From positions 1-61,184 of the forward strand of contig CASFMM010000007.1 in assembly GCA_949295765.1 (NCBI GenBank): DNA of 61,184 nucleotides, in the 5' to 3' direction. The number at the start of each line of letters is the position of its first letter. Positions within the stretch are counted from its first letter, which is position 1. The position numbers were made by a program, and so were the translations under genes. The stretch is from an uncultured Methanomassiliicoccales archaeon. Lineage in GTDB: Archaea; Thermoplasmatota; Thermoplasmata; Methanomassiliicoccales; Methanomethylophilaceae. Positions 33,781 through 41,507 of this stretch are shown in pieces. Under the pieces are notes generated by a model. The model was not told the origin of the DNA, made no database searches, and saw only the letters and a list, made by a program, of their open reading frames with translations.

Positions 33781-35186
33781 TGTCCTCCCCCCACGATCAT
33801 CCTGGCGCGCATGTACGGGCCCCCTGAGGAGACCCTGACCCAGTCCTCGATGCCCTTACCGCACATCCCTCCGTCCAGGACGACCTCCTTGGACAGGGCG
33901 TCGGCCGAGGACAGGATGTCCACGGACCTCCCGGTCAGGGTGAAGGACTGCAGCGGCTTGACGATCTCGCCGTTCCTGATCAGGAAGCCCCTGAGGCACT
34001 TGGCCTCGAAGCATCCGCCGACCGGGTCCTCCATCCCGTTGACCATCTTGTCACAGAGGATGCCGTCCTTGGTGTCGGCGATGATCTCGTCCCTGTCCCA
34101 TTCCCCGGGACCGAAGTACGTGTTGGTCATCCTGACCCAGACCCTCTTGCCGTAGTTCTCCGCCCTGCCGTTGCCCGTCGGCTTCATGCCAAGCTGGGAC
34201 GCGGTCTCCAGACTGTGCATGTACCCTGTGTAGACGCCGTGGTCTATGATGGTGGTGCAGGACGACGGCGTGCCCTCGTCGTCGAACGGGACGGAACCGT
34301 GGGCTCCGCGGACGGTGCCGTTGTCGTACATCGTGATGATGTCCGATGCGACCTTCCTGCCGACCGCGTCGGTCAGGAACGACCTCCTCTTGGTGATCTC
34401 GTCGCCCTCCGACGCATGGCCCATGGCCTCATGTGCCAGCAGACCCGACACCATTGGGTCTGAGATGACTGTCAGGTTCCCAGACGGGGCCCTGTCCGCC
34501 TTCAGGGTCTCGATGGCCTCCTTTGCCGTGACCCTGCCGAGCTCCTCCAGGTCGACGTCCTTCACGACCTCGTAGCCGAGGGTGCTGTCGGGCCCGTCGT
34601 AGTAGCGCTCCATCCTCTGGCCGTCGGCCGCGACGGACATGGCCCTGCACAGGGTGCGGACCTCCTCCCAGCTCAGATCGGAACCGGCGGAGTTCACCAG
34701 CGCGTTGGTCTTGACCTCCTCCGAGTAGGACCCGACGCGGTTGATGACGCGGTCGTCTATCGCCTGGGCCCTGTCCAGGTCCTGGGCGGCGGCGATCTTC
34801 TCGGACAGGTCCACCGAGTCGGGGTGTATACGGACGTCCGCCCTCCTGTGCTCCCTGACGGTGGCCGGCTCCAGCTGAAGGTCGGACTTCCTCTCACCGG
34901 AGGCGTTCCTGACCGCCTGCTCCGCGGCCCTCATCACATCCTCGCGGTCGAATGACGTGGCGGTACCGTAGCCCCACCTCCCGCCGGCCCATGCTCTGAG
35001 ACACACCCCTCCGGTGCTCTTCTGGACCAGCTGGCGGATGTCGCCGTTCATGGAGCTGACGCCGGTGACCCTGACGGTCTGCGACCTGGCGTCCGAGAAC
35101 TCGGCACCGAGATCCTGCATCCTGCCGACGGCCTTGTGCAGTATGTCCTGGGCCTGTTCGGCCTTCATCAGTACCGCCTGCATCAT
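33777..35186 (-). CDS. tldD: TldD metalloprotease subunit
   Basis: A 469-aa catalytic subunit with the zinc motif HEAMGH in GLLAHEAMGHASEGDE near residue 255 and the downstream Cys-containing CFEAKCLRGFLI strand region. I chose ATG 35186 because it overlaps the stop of the upstream peptidase gene (ATGA), and a longer frame would run 42 nt into it. It forms an operon pepQ-tldD-tldE with overlaps at both joints, pointing to a shared job in peptide breakdown. Confidence 0.88.
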   Translation of the reverse strand: MMQAVLMKAEQAQDILHKAVGRMQDLGAEFSDARSQTVRVTGVSSMNGDIRQLVQKSTGGVCLRAWAGGRWGYGTATSFDREDVMRAAEQAVRNASGERKSDLQLEPATVREHRRADVRIHPDSVDLSEKIAAAQDLDRAQAIDDRVINRVGSYSEEVKTNALVNSAGSDLSWEEVRTLCRAMSVAADGQRMERYYDGPDSTLGYEVVKDVDLEELGRVTAKEAIETLKADRAPSGNLTVISDPMVSGLLAHEAMGHASEGDEITKRRSFLTDAVGRKVASDIITMYDNGTVRGAHGSVPFDDEGTPSSCTTIIDHGVYTGYMHSLETASQLGMKPTGNGRAENYGKRVWVRMTNTYFGPGEWDRDEIIADTKDGILCDKMVNGMEDPVGGCFEAKCLRGFLIRNGEIVKPLQSFTLTGRSVDILSSADALSKEVVLDGGMCGKGIEDWVRVSSGGPYMRARMIVGGGQ

Positions 35187-36205
35187 ACCACCGTGAAGGA
35201 ATGGTCGAAGGACGTCAGCACCTCGCACCCGTCCTCGGTGATGAGACAGGTGTCCTCGATCCTGATTCCGCCGACGCCGGGGATGTAGATGCCGGGCTCT
35301 GCGGAGACCACGTTGCCCGCACGGAGGACCTGCTCCGACTTGGAGTAGATCGAGATGTCCTGATGGACGTCCATTCCTATGCCGTGGCCGAACGTGTGGA
35401 TGAACTTGCCCTTGAACTCGGATCCGTCGATGATCTCCCTGGCGGCGATGTCCGCCGCGCTGGCGTTCGCCCCGTCGCGGTACTCCGCGATGCCGGCCTG
35501 CTGGGCCTCCAACACGACCTCGTATGCCCTCTCGAGGATCTCCGGGGGCCTTCCGAGGAAAACGGTGCGTGTCATGTCGGAGCAGTAGCGGTCGTACTTG
35601 GTGCCGAAGTCGAACAGCGCGGTGTCACCCTTCTTCAGCCTGTAGTCGCAGGGCATGTGATGGGGCTGCCGGGCGTCCATCCTGGCTGCGACCTCCTTCT
35701 CGGAGACCCCCTCGGACAGCATGTCCGGGATCTCCCCCGCGACGATCGAGGATATCCTGCATGCCTCCCTGGTCGCGGCGATCTCCTTCTCGTCCTTGAC
35801 GGACACTGTGGCGGAGATGGCCTTCCCGGCATTGACGACCTCGATGCCCTCGGCGACCTTCTTCACGTACTCCACAGCGGCGTACGTTGCGGAGTTCACG
35901 TTGAATCCGACCTTGGTGCATCCCCTCAGAGCTTCCTTGATGAACGCCTCGCGCTCGGCGCGGTCGTGGTAGACGCAGATGTTCCCGGCACCCTCGCGGG
36001 CACCCTCCTCCTCCAGGATGCTGACGAGAACATCCATGGAGCCGTCGGACTTCACGATGGCGAACGAACCCTCGAACGTCCCGGAGTTCTGCTCTGTGAG
36101 ATACCAGAATGTGGAATCGAGGAAGGGCTCGCCGTCGTTCGCGATGACGACGGCGTCCATTCCCTCTGCATTGGAAATGAGCCTCTCGGCCCTGGTTTTA
36201 GGCAT
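35183..36205 (-). CDS. M24 family Xaa-Pro peptidase
   Basis: A 340-aa metallopeptidase removing N-terminal residues before proline or splitting Xaa-Pro dipeptides. The creatinase-like N-domain is followed by the pita-bread domain. Metal ligands are visible: two Asp in LFDFGTKYDRYCSDMTRTVF, His in HTFGHGIGMDVH, and Glu in VSAEPGIYIPG and IRIEDTCLI. It is the first gene of the operon with tldD and tldE. Confidence 0.9.
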   Translation of the reverse strand: MPKTRAERLISNAEGMDAVVIANDGEPFLDSTFWYLTEQNSGTFEGSFAIVKSDGSMDVLVSILEEEGAREGAGNICVYHDRAEREAFIKEALRGCTKVGFNVNSATYAAVEYVKKVAEGIEVVNAGKAISATVSVKDEKEIAATREACRISSIVAGEIPDMLSEGVSEKEVAARMDARQPHHMPCDYRLKKGDTALFDFGTKYDRYCSDMTRTVFLGRPPEILERAYEVVLEAQQAGIAEYRDGANASAADIAAREIIDGSEFKGKFIHTFGHGIGMDVHQDISIYSKSEQVLRAGNVVSAEPGIYIPGVGGIRIEDTCLITEDGCEVLTSFDHSFTVV

Positions 36206-36253
36206 GCCTGTGTATCATACAGACCCTATATTGTGGTAACGACAGGAAGTCTG

Positions 36254-36283
36254 AAAAAAGAGGAAGCCGGGGGCGACGCCCCG
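36254..36283 (-). terminator. Terminator after aspartate dehydrogenase gene
   Basis: On the minus strand GGGGC-GTC-GCCCC forms a hairpin that is followed by GGCTTCCTCTTTTTT. It lies 8 bp past the stop of the gene ending at 36291. Confidence 0.65.
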
Positions 36284-36290
36284 TTTTGAA

Positions 36291-37097
36291 TCAGATGCCG
36301 ATCCACTCGTTCCTGACGATCCTCTTCAGGGCGGAGATGGCGGACATCGCCGCGAGATAGGACGTCTTGGGGTTGTCGGGGGACGGCACGTTGTACGTGT
36401 GGCAGGTCATCTGGCCGAACTCGCCCTTGACCCTGAGCTCGTGGGAGTTGCTGTGGAAGGACGGGTCCACGACTATGGTGACCTTGGTCTTGTCGAACCC
36501 GACACCCAGCAGGGAGACGGTGGCGGCGACGTTAATGTTCTTGGGAAACAGCTTGACGGCGTCCCTGGCGGTGCCGGAGAACACGGTAGTCGGCTCGGTG
36601 AGAGTGTCCACATCTATGCCGTGGTCCTCGATCCAGTCGACGCCCTCCAGGCTCTTGGGTCCCTTGGTGGTTATGAGCTCGACCTCCTCCAGCTCGCCAA
36701 CCGCGGACGAGCGGAGACCGTCGGTACCGCAGACCGCTCCGGACGGGATGAATATCTTGGCCTCGGACTGGATCGCCTTCTCCTTCACCATCTCCCTGAA
36801 CTCGTCGTCCACGAGGGCTCCGACGGACATGATCATGATGTCCACGCCCCTGGCGACGACCTTCGGCACGATGACCGTGGCTGCCTTCTGGGATGCCGCC
36901 TCAATGACCAGATCGGTGTGGTAGAGCTCCTCCTCCACGTCGTTGATCACGATGGCCTTGTTCAGGGTCGCGGCGAGGTTCTCTGCCCTGGGATGGTCCT
37001 CGTCCATGAGGTAGATCCTCTTGACTTCGGCCATCTCGTCGGCGGCCTTAGCGAGTTTGGACCCGATGGATCCGCACCCTACGATTGTTATGCGCAT
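36291..37097 (-). CDS. nadX: L-aspartate dehydrogenase
   Basis: A 268-aa enzyme oxidising L-aspartate to iminoaspartate for NAD synthesis, replacing NadB in anaerobes. The Rossmann motif VGCGSIGSKLA is at residues 5-15, and the family signatures FIPSGAVCGTDGLRS and SFHSNSHELRVKGEFGQM follow. No nadA or nadC is adjacent. ATG 37097 is preceded at about 25 bp by a minus-strand TCTAATATAC TATA element, so the mRNA is probably leaderless; the longer open frame upstream lacks family similarity. Confidence 0.9.
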   Translation of the reverse strand: MRITIVGCGSIGSKLAKAADEMAEVKRIYLMDEDHPRAENLAATLNKAIVINDVEEELYHTDLVIEAASQKAATVIVPKVVARGVDIMIMSVGALVDDEFREMVKEKAIQSEAKIFIPSGAVCGTDGLRSSAVGELEEVELITTKGPKSLEGVDWIEDHGIDVDTLTEPTTVFSGTARDAVKLFPKNINVAATVSLLGVGFDKTKVTIVVDPSFHSNSHELRVKGEFGQMTCHTYNVPSPDNPKTSYLAAMSAISALKRIVRNEWIGI

Positions 37098-37163
37098 GAA
37101 AGGGCGTACCAAAATCCGCTGTATATTAGACTTGGTAACAATTCTGATGTAAAATTCGGTTTT

Positions 37164-37182
37164 TTCTACGATTTTCGTAGAA
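37164..37182. promoter_or_regulatory. 8-bp inverted repeat upstream of nadX promoter
   Basis: TTCTACGA-TTT-TCGTAGAA is a perfect repeat about 35-40 bp upstream of the nadX TATA element and downstream of hcp. It may be an operator for nadX or part of the hcp transcript end. A run of six T precedes it on the plus strand. Confidence 0.4.
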
Positions 37183-37204
37183 TTCTTGTGATGATTCGGT
37201 GAAT

Positions 37205-37222
37205 GGCGGGCTTTCGCCCGCC
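37205..37222 (-). terminator. Hairpin after hcp
   Basis: GGCGGGC-TTTC-GCCCGCC is a perfect 7-bp stem starting 12 bp past the hcp stop. No clear U-run follows on the minus strand, so termination here is plausible but not assured. Confidence 0.4.
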
Positions 37223-37234
37223 GGGAATGTTGTT

Positions 37235-38779
37235 TCAGCTCCTGCCGAGCATGGCCTTCATGTCGCCGTCGACGTCCGAGATCGGATGGATGTCGTAGTT
37301 CTCCACCAGGACCTTCAGCACACCGGGGGAGACGAAAGCCGGCAGAGAGGGACCGAGATAGATGCCCCTGACACCCAGGTACAGGAGGGTCAGCAGGATG
37401 CAGACCGCCTTCTGCTCGTACCAGGACAGGACCATGGACAGCGGCAGGTCGTTGACCCCGCATCCGAACGCGTCCGCCAGGGCAAGGGCCACCTTGATCG
37501 CGCCGTAGGCGTCGTTGCACTGTCCCATGTCGAGGAGTCTCGGGATCCCGCCTATGTCGCCCAGGTCCAGGTCGTTGAAGCGGAACTTACCGCAGGCCAG
37601 GGTCAGGACCACGGAATCGGACGGTGTCTTCTCGACGAACTCCCTGAAGTAGCTCCTCCCGGGCTTCGCCCCGTCGCATCCTCCCACAAGGAAGAAGTGT
37701 CCGATCGCACCCGCCTTGACGCCATCCACGATGGCGCCTGCGTTGGCCAGGATGGCTTCCCTTCCGAAGCCGGTCGTGTACTCGACGGTTCCAGTGCGGT
37801 CCTCCGCAAACCCTCCGAGCGAGAGGGCCTTCTCGATGAGCGGCGTGAAGTCCTCACCGTCGACACGGCATGTACCCGGATGGCACACGGGCCCGGACGT
37901 GAACACGTTGCCGATGTAGCTGTCCTTGGGGGGCATGAGGCAGTTGGTGGTGAACAGGACGGGCACGCCGATGCCGTCGAACTCGGACCTCTGGTTCTGC
38001 CAGGCGGTGCCGTAGTGTCCTTTCAGATGCTTGAAGCGGGACAGCTCCGGATAGGCGTGGGCCGGGAGCATCTCCCCATGGGTGTAGATGTTGATGCCCC
38101 TGCCCTCCGTCTGCTCCAGGAGCGCCTTGAGGTCCTTCAGGTCGTGGCCGGTGACGATTATGGCCGGCCCCTCCTCGATCGCCGTGGAGACCTTCACCGG
38201 CCCCGGGATGCCGAACGCCTCGCGGTTCGCAGCATCCAGCATCTCCATGCATGTCAGATTGGACCTGCCGACCTCCATGACCATCGCCAGGAGTTCGTCC
38301 GCATCCGCGTCGGAACCTATGGTTCTCAGCCCCTTGCACATGGTGCCGACGACATCCCTGTCGGTCTTCCCGAGGACCGCCGCGTGATAGGCGTAGGCTG
38401 CCATGCCGCGGATGCCGAACAGGATCAGCGACTTCAGGGAGCGTACGTCCTCCTGTGCGTTCCACAGGGACCCCATGTCGTACACGGGGGCGCCTCCGGA
38501 GAGTGCCAGGACCTGGGACGTCTGGCTCCTGATGTCGTCCGCGTCGAAGTCGACGTTGGTCAGCGTGGCGAAAAGGGCCTTCATGACAACGAGGTCCGCC
38601 TTCTCGTCGAGCCCTTCGCAGGCGTTCGACGATGCGAGCCCGATCAAGGCGCCCGTCAGCTCGTCCTGGAGCCCAGCGACCTCGCTGGTCTTGCCGCAGA
38701 CTCCGCTCTTCCCCTTGCAGCCGGCACCTCCGGCCGTCTGCTCGCACTGGAAACAGAACATCGGCATCTCGGATTCCAT
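37235..38779 (-). CDS. hcp: Hybrid-cluster protein (Hcp, hydroxylamine reductase)
   Basis: A 514-aa class I-length Hcp. The N-terminal [4Fe-4S] cysteines are C9, C12, C21 and C28 in MFCFQCEQTAGGAGCKGKSGVC. Hybrid-cluster ligands follow, including CHPGTCRVDGEDF, LACGKFRFND and GQCNDAYGAIKVA. Hcp proteins reduce nitric oxide or hydroxylamine and protect anaerobes from nitrosative stress. ATG 38779 follows a good GGAGG site. The divergent Crp/Fnr gene and the palindrome at 38792-38805 suggest redox or NO control. Confidence 0.93.
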   Translation of the reverse strand: MESEMPMFCFQCEQTAGGAGCKGKSGVCGKTSEVAGLQDELTGALIGLASSNACEGLDEKADLVVMKALFATLTNVDFDADDIRSQTSQVLALSGGAPVYDMGSLWNAQEDVRSLKSLILFGIRGMAAYAYHAAVLGKTDRDVVGTMCKGLRTIGSDADADELLAMVMEVGRSNLTCMEMLDAANREAFGIPGPVKVSTAIEEGPAIIVTGHDLKDLKALLEQTEGRGINIYTHGEMLPAHAYPELSRFKHLKGHYGTAWQNQRSEFDGIGVPVLFTTNCLMPPKDSYIGNVFTSGPVCHPGTCRVDGEDFTPLIEKALSLGGFAEDRTGTVEYTTGFGREAILANAGAIVDGVKAGAIGHFFLVGGCDGAKPGRSYFREFVEKTPSDSVVLTLACGKFRFNDLDLGDIGGIPRLLDMGQCNDAYGAIKVALALADAFGCGVNDLPLSMVLSWYEQKAVCILLTLLYLGVRGIYLGPSLPAFVSPGVLKVLVENYDIHPISDVDGDMKAMLGRS

Positions 38780-38791
38780 GAGTTCAACCTC

Positions 38792-38805
38792 CACGAATCT
38801 TCGTG
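38792..38805. promoter_or_regulatory. Palindrome ACGAA-N2-TTCGT at hcp start
   Basis: CACGAATCTTCGTG is palindromic except for the two central bases. The hcp TATA (minus strand TTATATTAAAA, about 38826-38836) places the start of transcription at or just before this site. The same core is found at 15314-15325 upstream of ech. Confidence 0.55.
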
Positions 38806-38842
38806 TGCTTCTCAATCACAATGTTTTTAATATAATCGAAAC

Positions 38843-38856
38843 GTTGTTTTTACAAC
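38843..38856. promoter_or_regulatory. Inverted repeat between TATA and start of the Crp/Fnr gene
   Basis: GTTGT-TTTT-ACAAC lies between a plus-strand TATA (TTTTTAATATAA, 38824-38835) and the ATG at 38864, a position suited to autorepression of the regulator. Confidence 0.4.
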
Positions 38857-38863
38857 AGATATC

Positions 38864-39520
38864 ATGAGGGGCAAGAACCAGATTCTCAGGAACACCGGGC
38901 TATTCGAGGGGATCGAGGACGACGAGATGGAAACCATGCTGAAATGCCTGGGGGCGTTCAGCCACAGGTACTCCAACGGGGAGTTCCTCTTCCGCCGCGG
39001 CGACCGCACCGACTGCCTCGGGGTCATACTGACCGGGAACGTCAGGGAGGTCAGGGAGGACTGGTGGGGGAACCGCACCGTCATAGCCGATTTCGGCAAC
39101 GGGCAGGTGATCTGCACGGACTACGCCTGCTCGTCCGACCCCCTGGACGTGAGCATCGTCGCCACCGAGCCCACGGAGGTTATGTACCTGGACGTGGGGA
39201 GGGCCGCAAACGTCTGCAGCTCCTCCTGCGAGTTCCACAACCGCCTCGTCAAGAACCTCATGCGGAGCCTCGCCGGGATGTCCATGGACATGAACCGCAG
39301 GCTGGACCAGCTCTCGAAGAGGTCCACCAGGGAGAAGATATGCGCGTTCCTGTCCGATCAGGCCAGGGCCGCCGGATCCAGCGACTTCGTCATCGGCATG
39401 AACCGCCAGGAGATGGCGGACTACCTCGGCGTCGACCGGAGCGCCATGTCGTCCGAGCTCGGCAGGATGCAGCGCGACGGCATCCTGGAGTTCCAGAAGA
39501 ACCACTTCGTCCTGAAATGA
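38864..39520 (+). CDS. Crp/Fnr family transcriptional regulator
   Basis: A 218-aa regulator with an N-terminal cyclic-nucleotide-type beta-barrel (residues 10-120) and C-terminal HTH (NRQEMADYLGVDRSAMSSELGRMQRDG, about 180-204). Cys residues in CTDYACSS and VCSSSCEF could sense redox state, NO or a metal, but no Fnr-type N-terminal four-Cys motif exists. It is divergent from hcp, as in bacterial HcpR systems that control hcp. A leaderless mRNA is predicted. Confidence 0.88.
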   Translation: MRGKNQILRNTGLFEGIEDDEMETMLKCLGAFSHRYSNGEFLFRRGDRTDCLGVILTGNVREVREDWWGNRTVIADFGNGQVICTDYACSSDPLDVSIVATEPTEVMYLDVGRAANVCSSSCEFHNRLVKNLMRSLAGMSMDMNRRLDQLSKRSTREKICAFLSDQARAAGSSDFVIGMNRQEMADYLGVDRSAMSSELGRMQRDGILEFQKNHFVLK

Positions 39521-40189
39521 TCAGCGGAGACCGTCCCACTCCGCCGCGAACTCCTCCAGGAACCCGGTCATGTAGTCGTGGCGGGACTGCGCCATGCGCC
39601 TGGCGGTTTCCGTGTTCATCATGTCCTTCAGCAGGAGCAGCTTCTCATGGAAGTGGTTGACCGTGGTCCCCTCGTTGCTCCTGTAGGCCTCGTCGTCCAT
39701 CCCCAGTTTCGGCCCCTCCCCCGGGATGTGCATCGGACGGCCGCGGCTCCCGCCGTAGGCGAAGGCCCTCGCGACCCCTATGGCGCCGATGGCGTCCATC
39801 CTGTCCGCATCCTGGACGATCCTCCCCTCGAGGGTGTCGGGGACGACGGAATCGGTGCCCTTGAACGAGATCTGCGAGATCACACGGACTATCCTCTCCT
39901 GGATCTCCGCCGGGATCCCCTCCGATTCCATGAAGCGGCGGGCGTTTGCGTGACCGTTGTCACCGAACAGCTTCCTGTCGTCGGCGTCGTGAAGAAGCGC
40001 GGCGAGCCTCACGATATCTATGTTCCCGCCCTCCTCGCGGCATATCGTGACCGCCAGGTCATGGACCCTGACCGTGTGCCAGATGTCGTGGCCGCTGCTG
40101 TCGCCCTCGAATAACCCGGCTACGAAGTCCCTCGCATTGCTGAAGACCGACTCGTCCATGCCGGGACGATGGGGCGCATCGGATATCAT
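39521..40189 (-). CDS. HD domain phosphohydrolase
   Basis: A 222-aa HD-superfamily hydrolase. Metal ligands are seen in order: H of DIWHTVRVHDLA, HD of RLAALLHDADD, and D of GRIVQDADRMDAIG. Relatives act on nucleotides or phosphate esters; the substrate is not evident. The alternative start ATG 40159 (MDESVFSN) is also possible. The gene's stop abuts the convergent Crp/Fnr gene's stop with no spacer. It is divergent from archease. Confidence 0.85.
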   Translation of the reverse strand: MISDAPHRPGMDESVFSNARDFVAGLFEGDSSGHDIWHTVRVHDLAVTICREEGGNIDIVRLAALLHDADDRKLFGDNGHANARRFMESEGIPAEIQERIVRVISQISFKGTDSVVPDTLEGRIVQDADRMDAIGAIGVARAFAYGGSRGRPMHIPGEGPKLGMDDEAYRSNEGTTVNHFHEKLLLLKDMMNTETARRMAQSRHDYMTGFLEEFAAEWDGLR

Positions 40190-40233
40190 CCCTCGCCCGT
40201 CACCGTTATTACGGACCCGGCGGATGACGGTCC

Positions 40234-40641
40234 ATGGAAAGGTACATCCTCGTCGACCACACCGCCGACATGATGGTCAAGGCGTTCGGAAGCACCCTGG
40301 AGGAGTGCTTCGCCAACGCCGCGTACGCGCTCTTCGACCAGACGGTGGACCTGTCGAACATCGGGACGTCCGAGGAGACGGAGTTCAGGGTCACCGGGAT
40401 CGACGACGAGGACAGGCTGTACTCCCTCCTGTCGGAGCTGCTGTTCATCGAGGACTGCGACAACCTGATCCTGAGGGAGTTCGACGTTCGCTTCGAAGGC
40501 GACGATGTGGTCTGCCGTGCCAGAGGCGAGACGCTGGACCGCACCCGCCACAGGGTGAGGTCGGAGGTGAAGGCGGTGACGTACCACATGATGGAGATCG
40601 ACAGGGACACCCCGTCGGTCACCGTGCTCTTCGACGTGTGA
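40234..40641 (+). CDS. Archease
   Basis: A 135-aa archease, a cofactor protein that activates the tRNA ligase RtcB by promoting its guanylylation. The family signature is clear: YILVDHTADMMVKAFGSTLEECF near residues 4-26 with the metal-binding Asp-His-Thr-Ala-Asp, LYSLLSELLFIED in the middle, and the C-terminal VKAVTYHMMEI...VLFDV with metal ligands. rtcB itself is not in the window. Confidence 0.93.
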   Translation: MERYILVDHTADMMVKAFGSTLEECFANAAYALFDQTVDLSNIGTSEETEFRVTGIDDEDRLYSLLSELLFIEDCDNLILREFDVRFEGDDVVCRARGETLDRTRHRVRSEVKAVTYHMMEIDRDTPSVTVLFDV

Positions 40642-40681
40642 CACCGCATATTCTATTATCATAGAGGACATTCCGCGGGAC

Positions 40682-41503
40682 ATGCTCAGACTAGGCTGGT
40701 TCTCCACCGGAAGGGGCCCCGGATCCCGCAATCTCCTGAAGGCCGTCATGGACAAGAAGGAGCAGGGCGAGCTCGACATCGAGATCTCGTTCGTGTTCTG
40801 CAACTGGGACAACGACGAGGAGGACAACCCCAAGAGGGAGCAGAGGCAGATCTTCTTCGACATGGTGAGGGGCTACGGCATCCCGCTGGTGACGCTCTCG
40901 TGGAAGAAGTTCATGCCGGAGCTCTGGGAGAAGGACCAGACCGCCTGGAGGAACGAGTACGGGAAGGAGCTCAGGAGGCTCACCGGCCAGCACCCGTTCG
41001 ACCTGGGCATCCTCGCGGGATACATGCTCTGGATGGACGACGAGACCTGCAGGGAGTACGACATGCTGAACCTGCACCCCGCGCTTCCGGACGGGCCGAA
41101 GGGCACATGGCAGGAGGTCATCTGGCAGCTCATCTCCGAGGATGCGGAGAGGCAGGGCGCCATGATGCACATCTGCACCGAGGAGTGGGACCGCGGAGCC
41201 GCCATCACCTACTGCGGCTTCCCCATCAGGGGCGGTGACTACGACGCCCTCTGGGAGCAGATGGGGTCCAAGCTGGAGGCCAGGACCCTCGACGAGATCA
41301 AAGCCGAGGAGGGCCAGGACGAGCCGCTTTTCAAAAAGATAAGGGAGGACGGCGCGAAGCGCGAGCTCCCGCTGATCGTCGCGACAATCGGCGCCTTCGC
41401 CGACGGCAGGGTCAGGATCGAGGACAAGAAGCTGTTCGCCGGCGACAGGAGGCTCAACGGACCGTACGACCTCTCGGAGCAGGTCGACGCCGCGCTGGAG
41501 TGA
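40682..41503 (+). CDS. Formyltransferase-fold protein (PurN-like)
   Basis: A 273-aa protein resembling glycinamide ribonucleotide formyltransferase: an N-terminal WFSTGRGPGSRNLL phosphate loop, a DLGILAGYMLWM strand, and the hallmark LNLHPALPDGPKGTW with the catalytic His (NxHPxLxPxxxG pattern). It is longer than PurN (about 200 aa), has an inserted acidic region (CNWDNDEEDNPKREQRQ) and an extra C-terminal tail. The expected HxxxxxxD pair is not clear, so the substrate may differ. It is followed 5 bp later by the EhaR-like gene. Confidence 0.65.
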   Translation: MLRLGWFSTGRGPGSRNLLKAVMDKKEQGELDIEISFVFCNWDNDEEDNPKREQRQIFFDMVRGYGIPLVTLSWKKFMPELWEKDQTAWRNEYGKELRRLTGQHPFDLGILAGYMLWMDDETCREYDMLNLHPALPDGPKGTWQEVIWQLISEDAERQGAMMHICTEEWDRGAAITYCGFPIRGGDYDALWEQMGSKLEARTLDEIKAEEGQDEPLFKKIREDGAKRELPLIVATIGAFADGRVRIEDKKLFAGDRRLNGPYDLSEQVDAALE

Positions 41504-41507
41504 TGTC

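Noticed and set aside
32229-34155. Open frames running plus-strand through the repeat array (SFSQVSFGHFPKF repeats)
   Set aside because: The 23-bp unit is read in three frames giving repeated peptides, but there is no ribosome site, and downstream they are antisense to tldE/tldD.
36291-37520. 409-codon version of aspartate dehydrogenase
   Set aside because: The extra N-terminal 141 residues overlap the hcp 3' end in antisense and are low-complexity; the TATA element and Rossmann motif fix the start at 37097.
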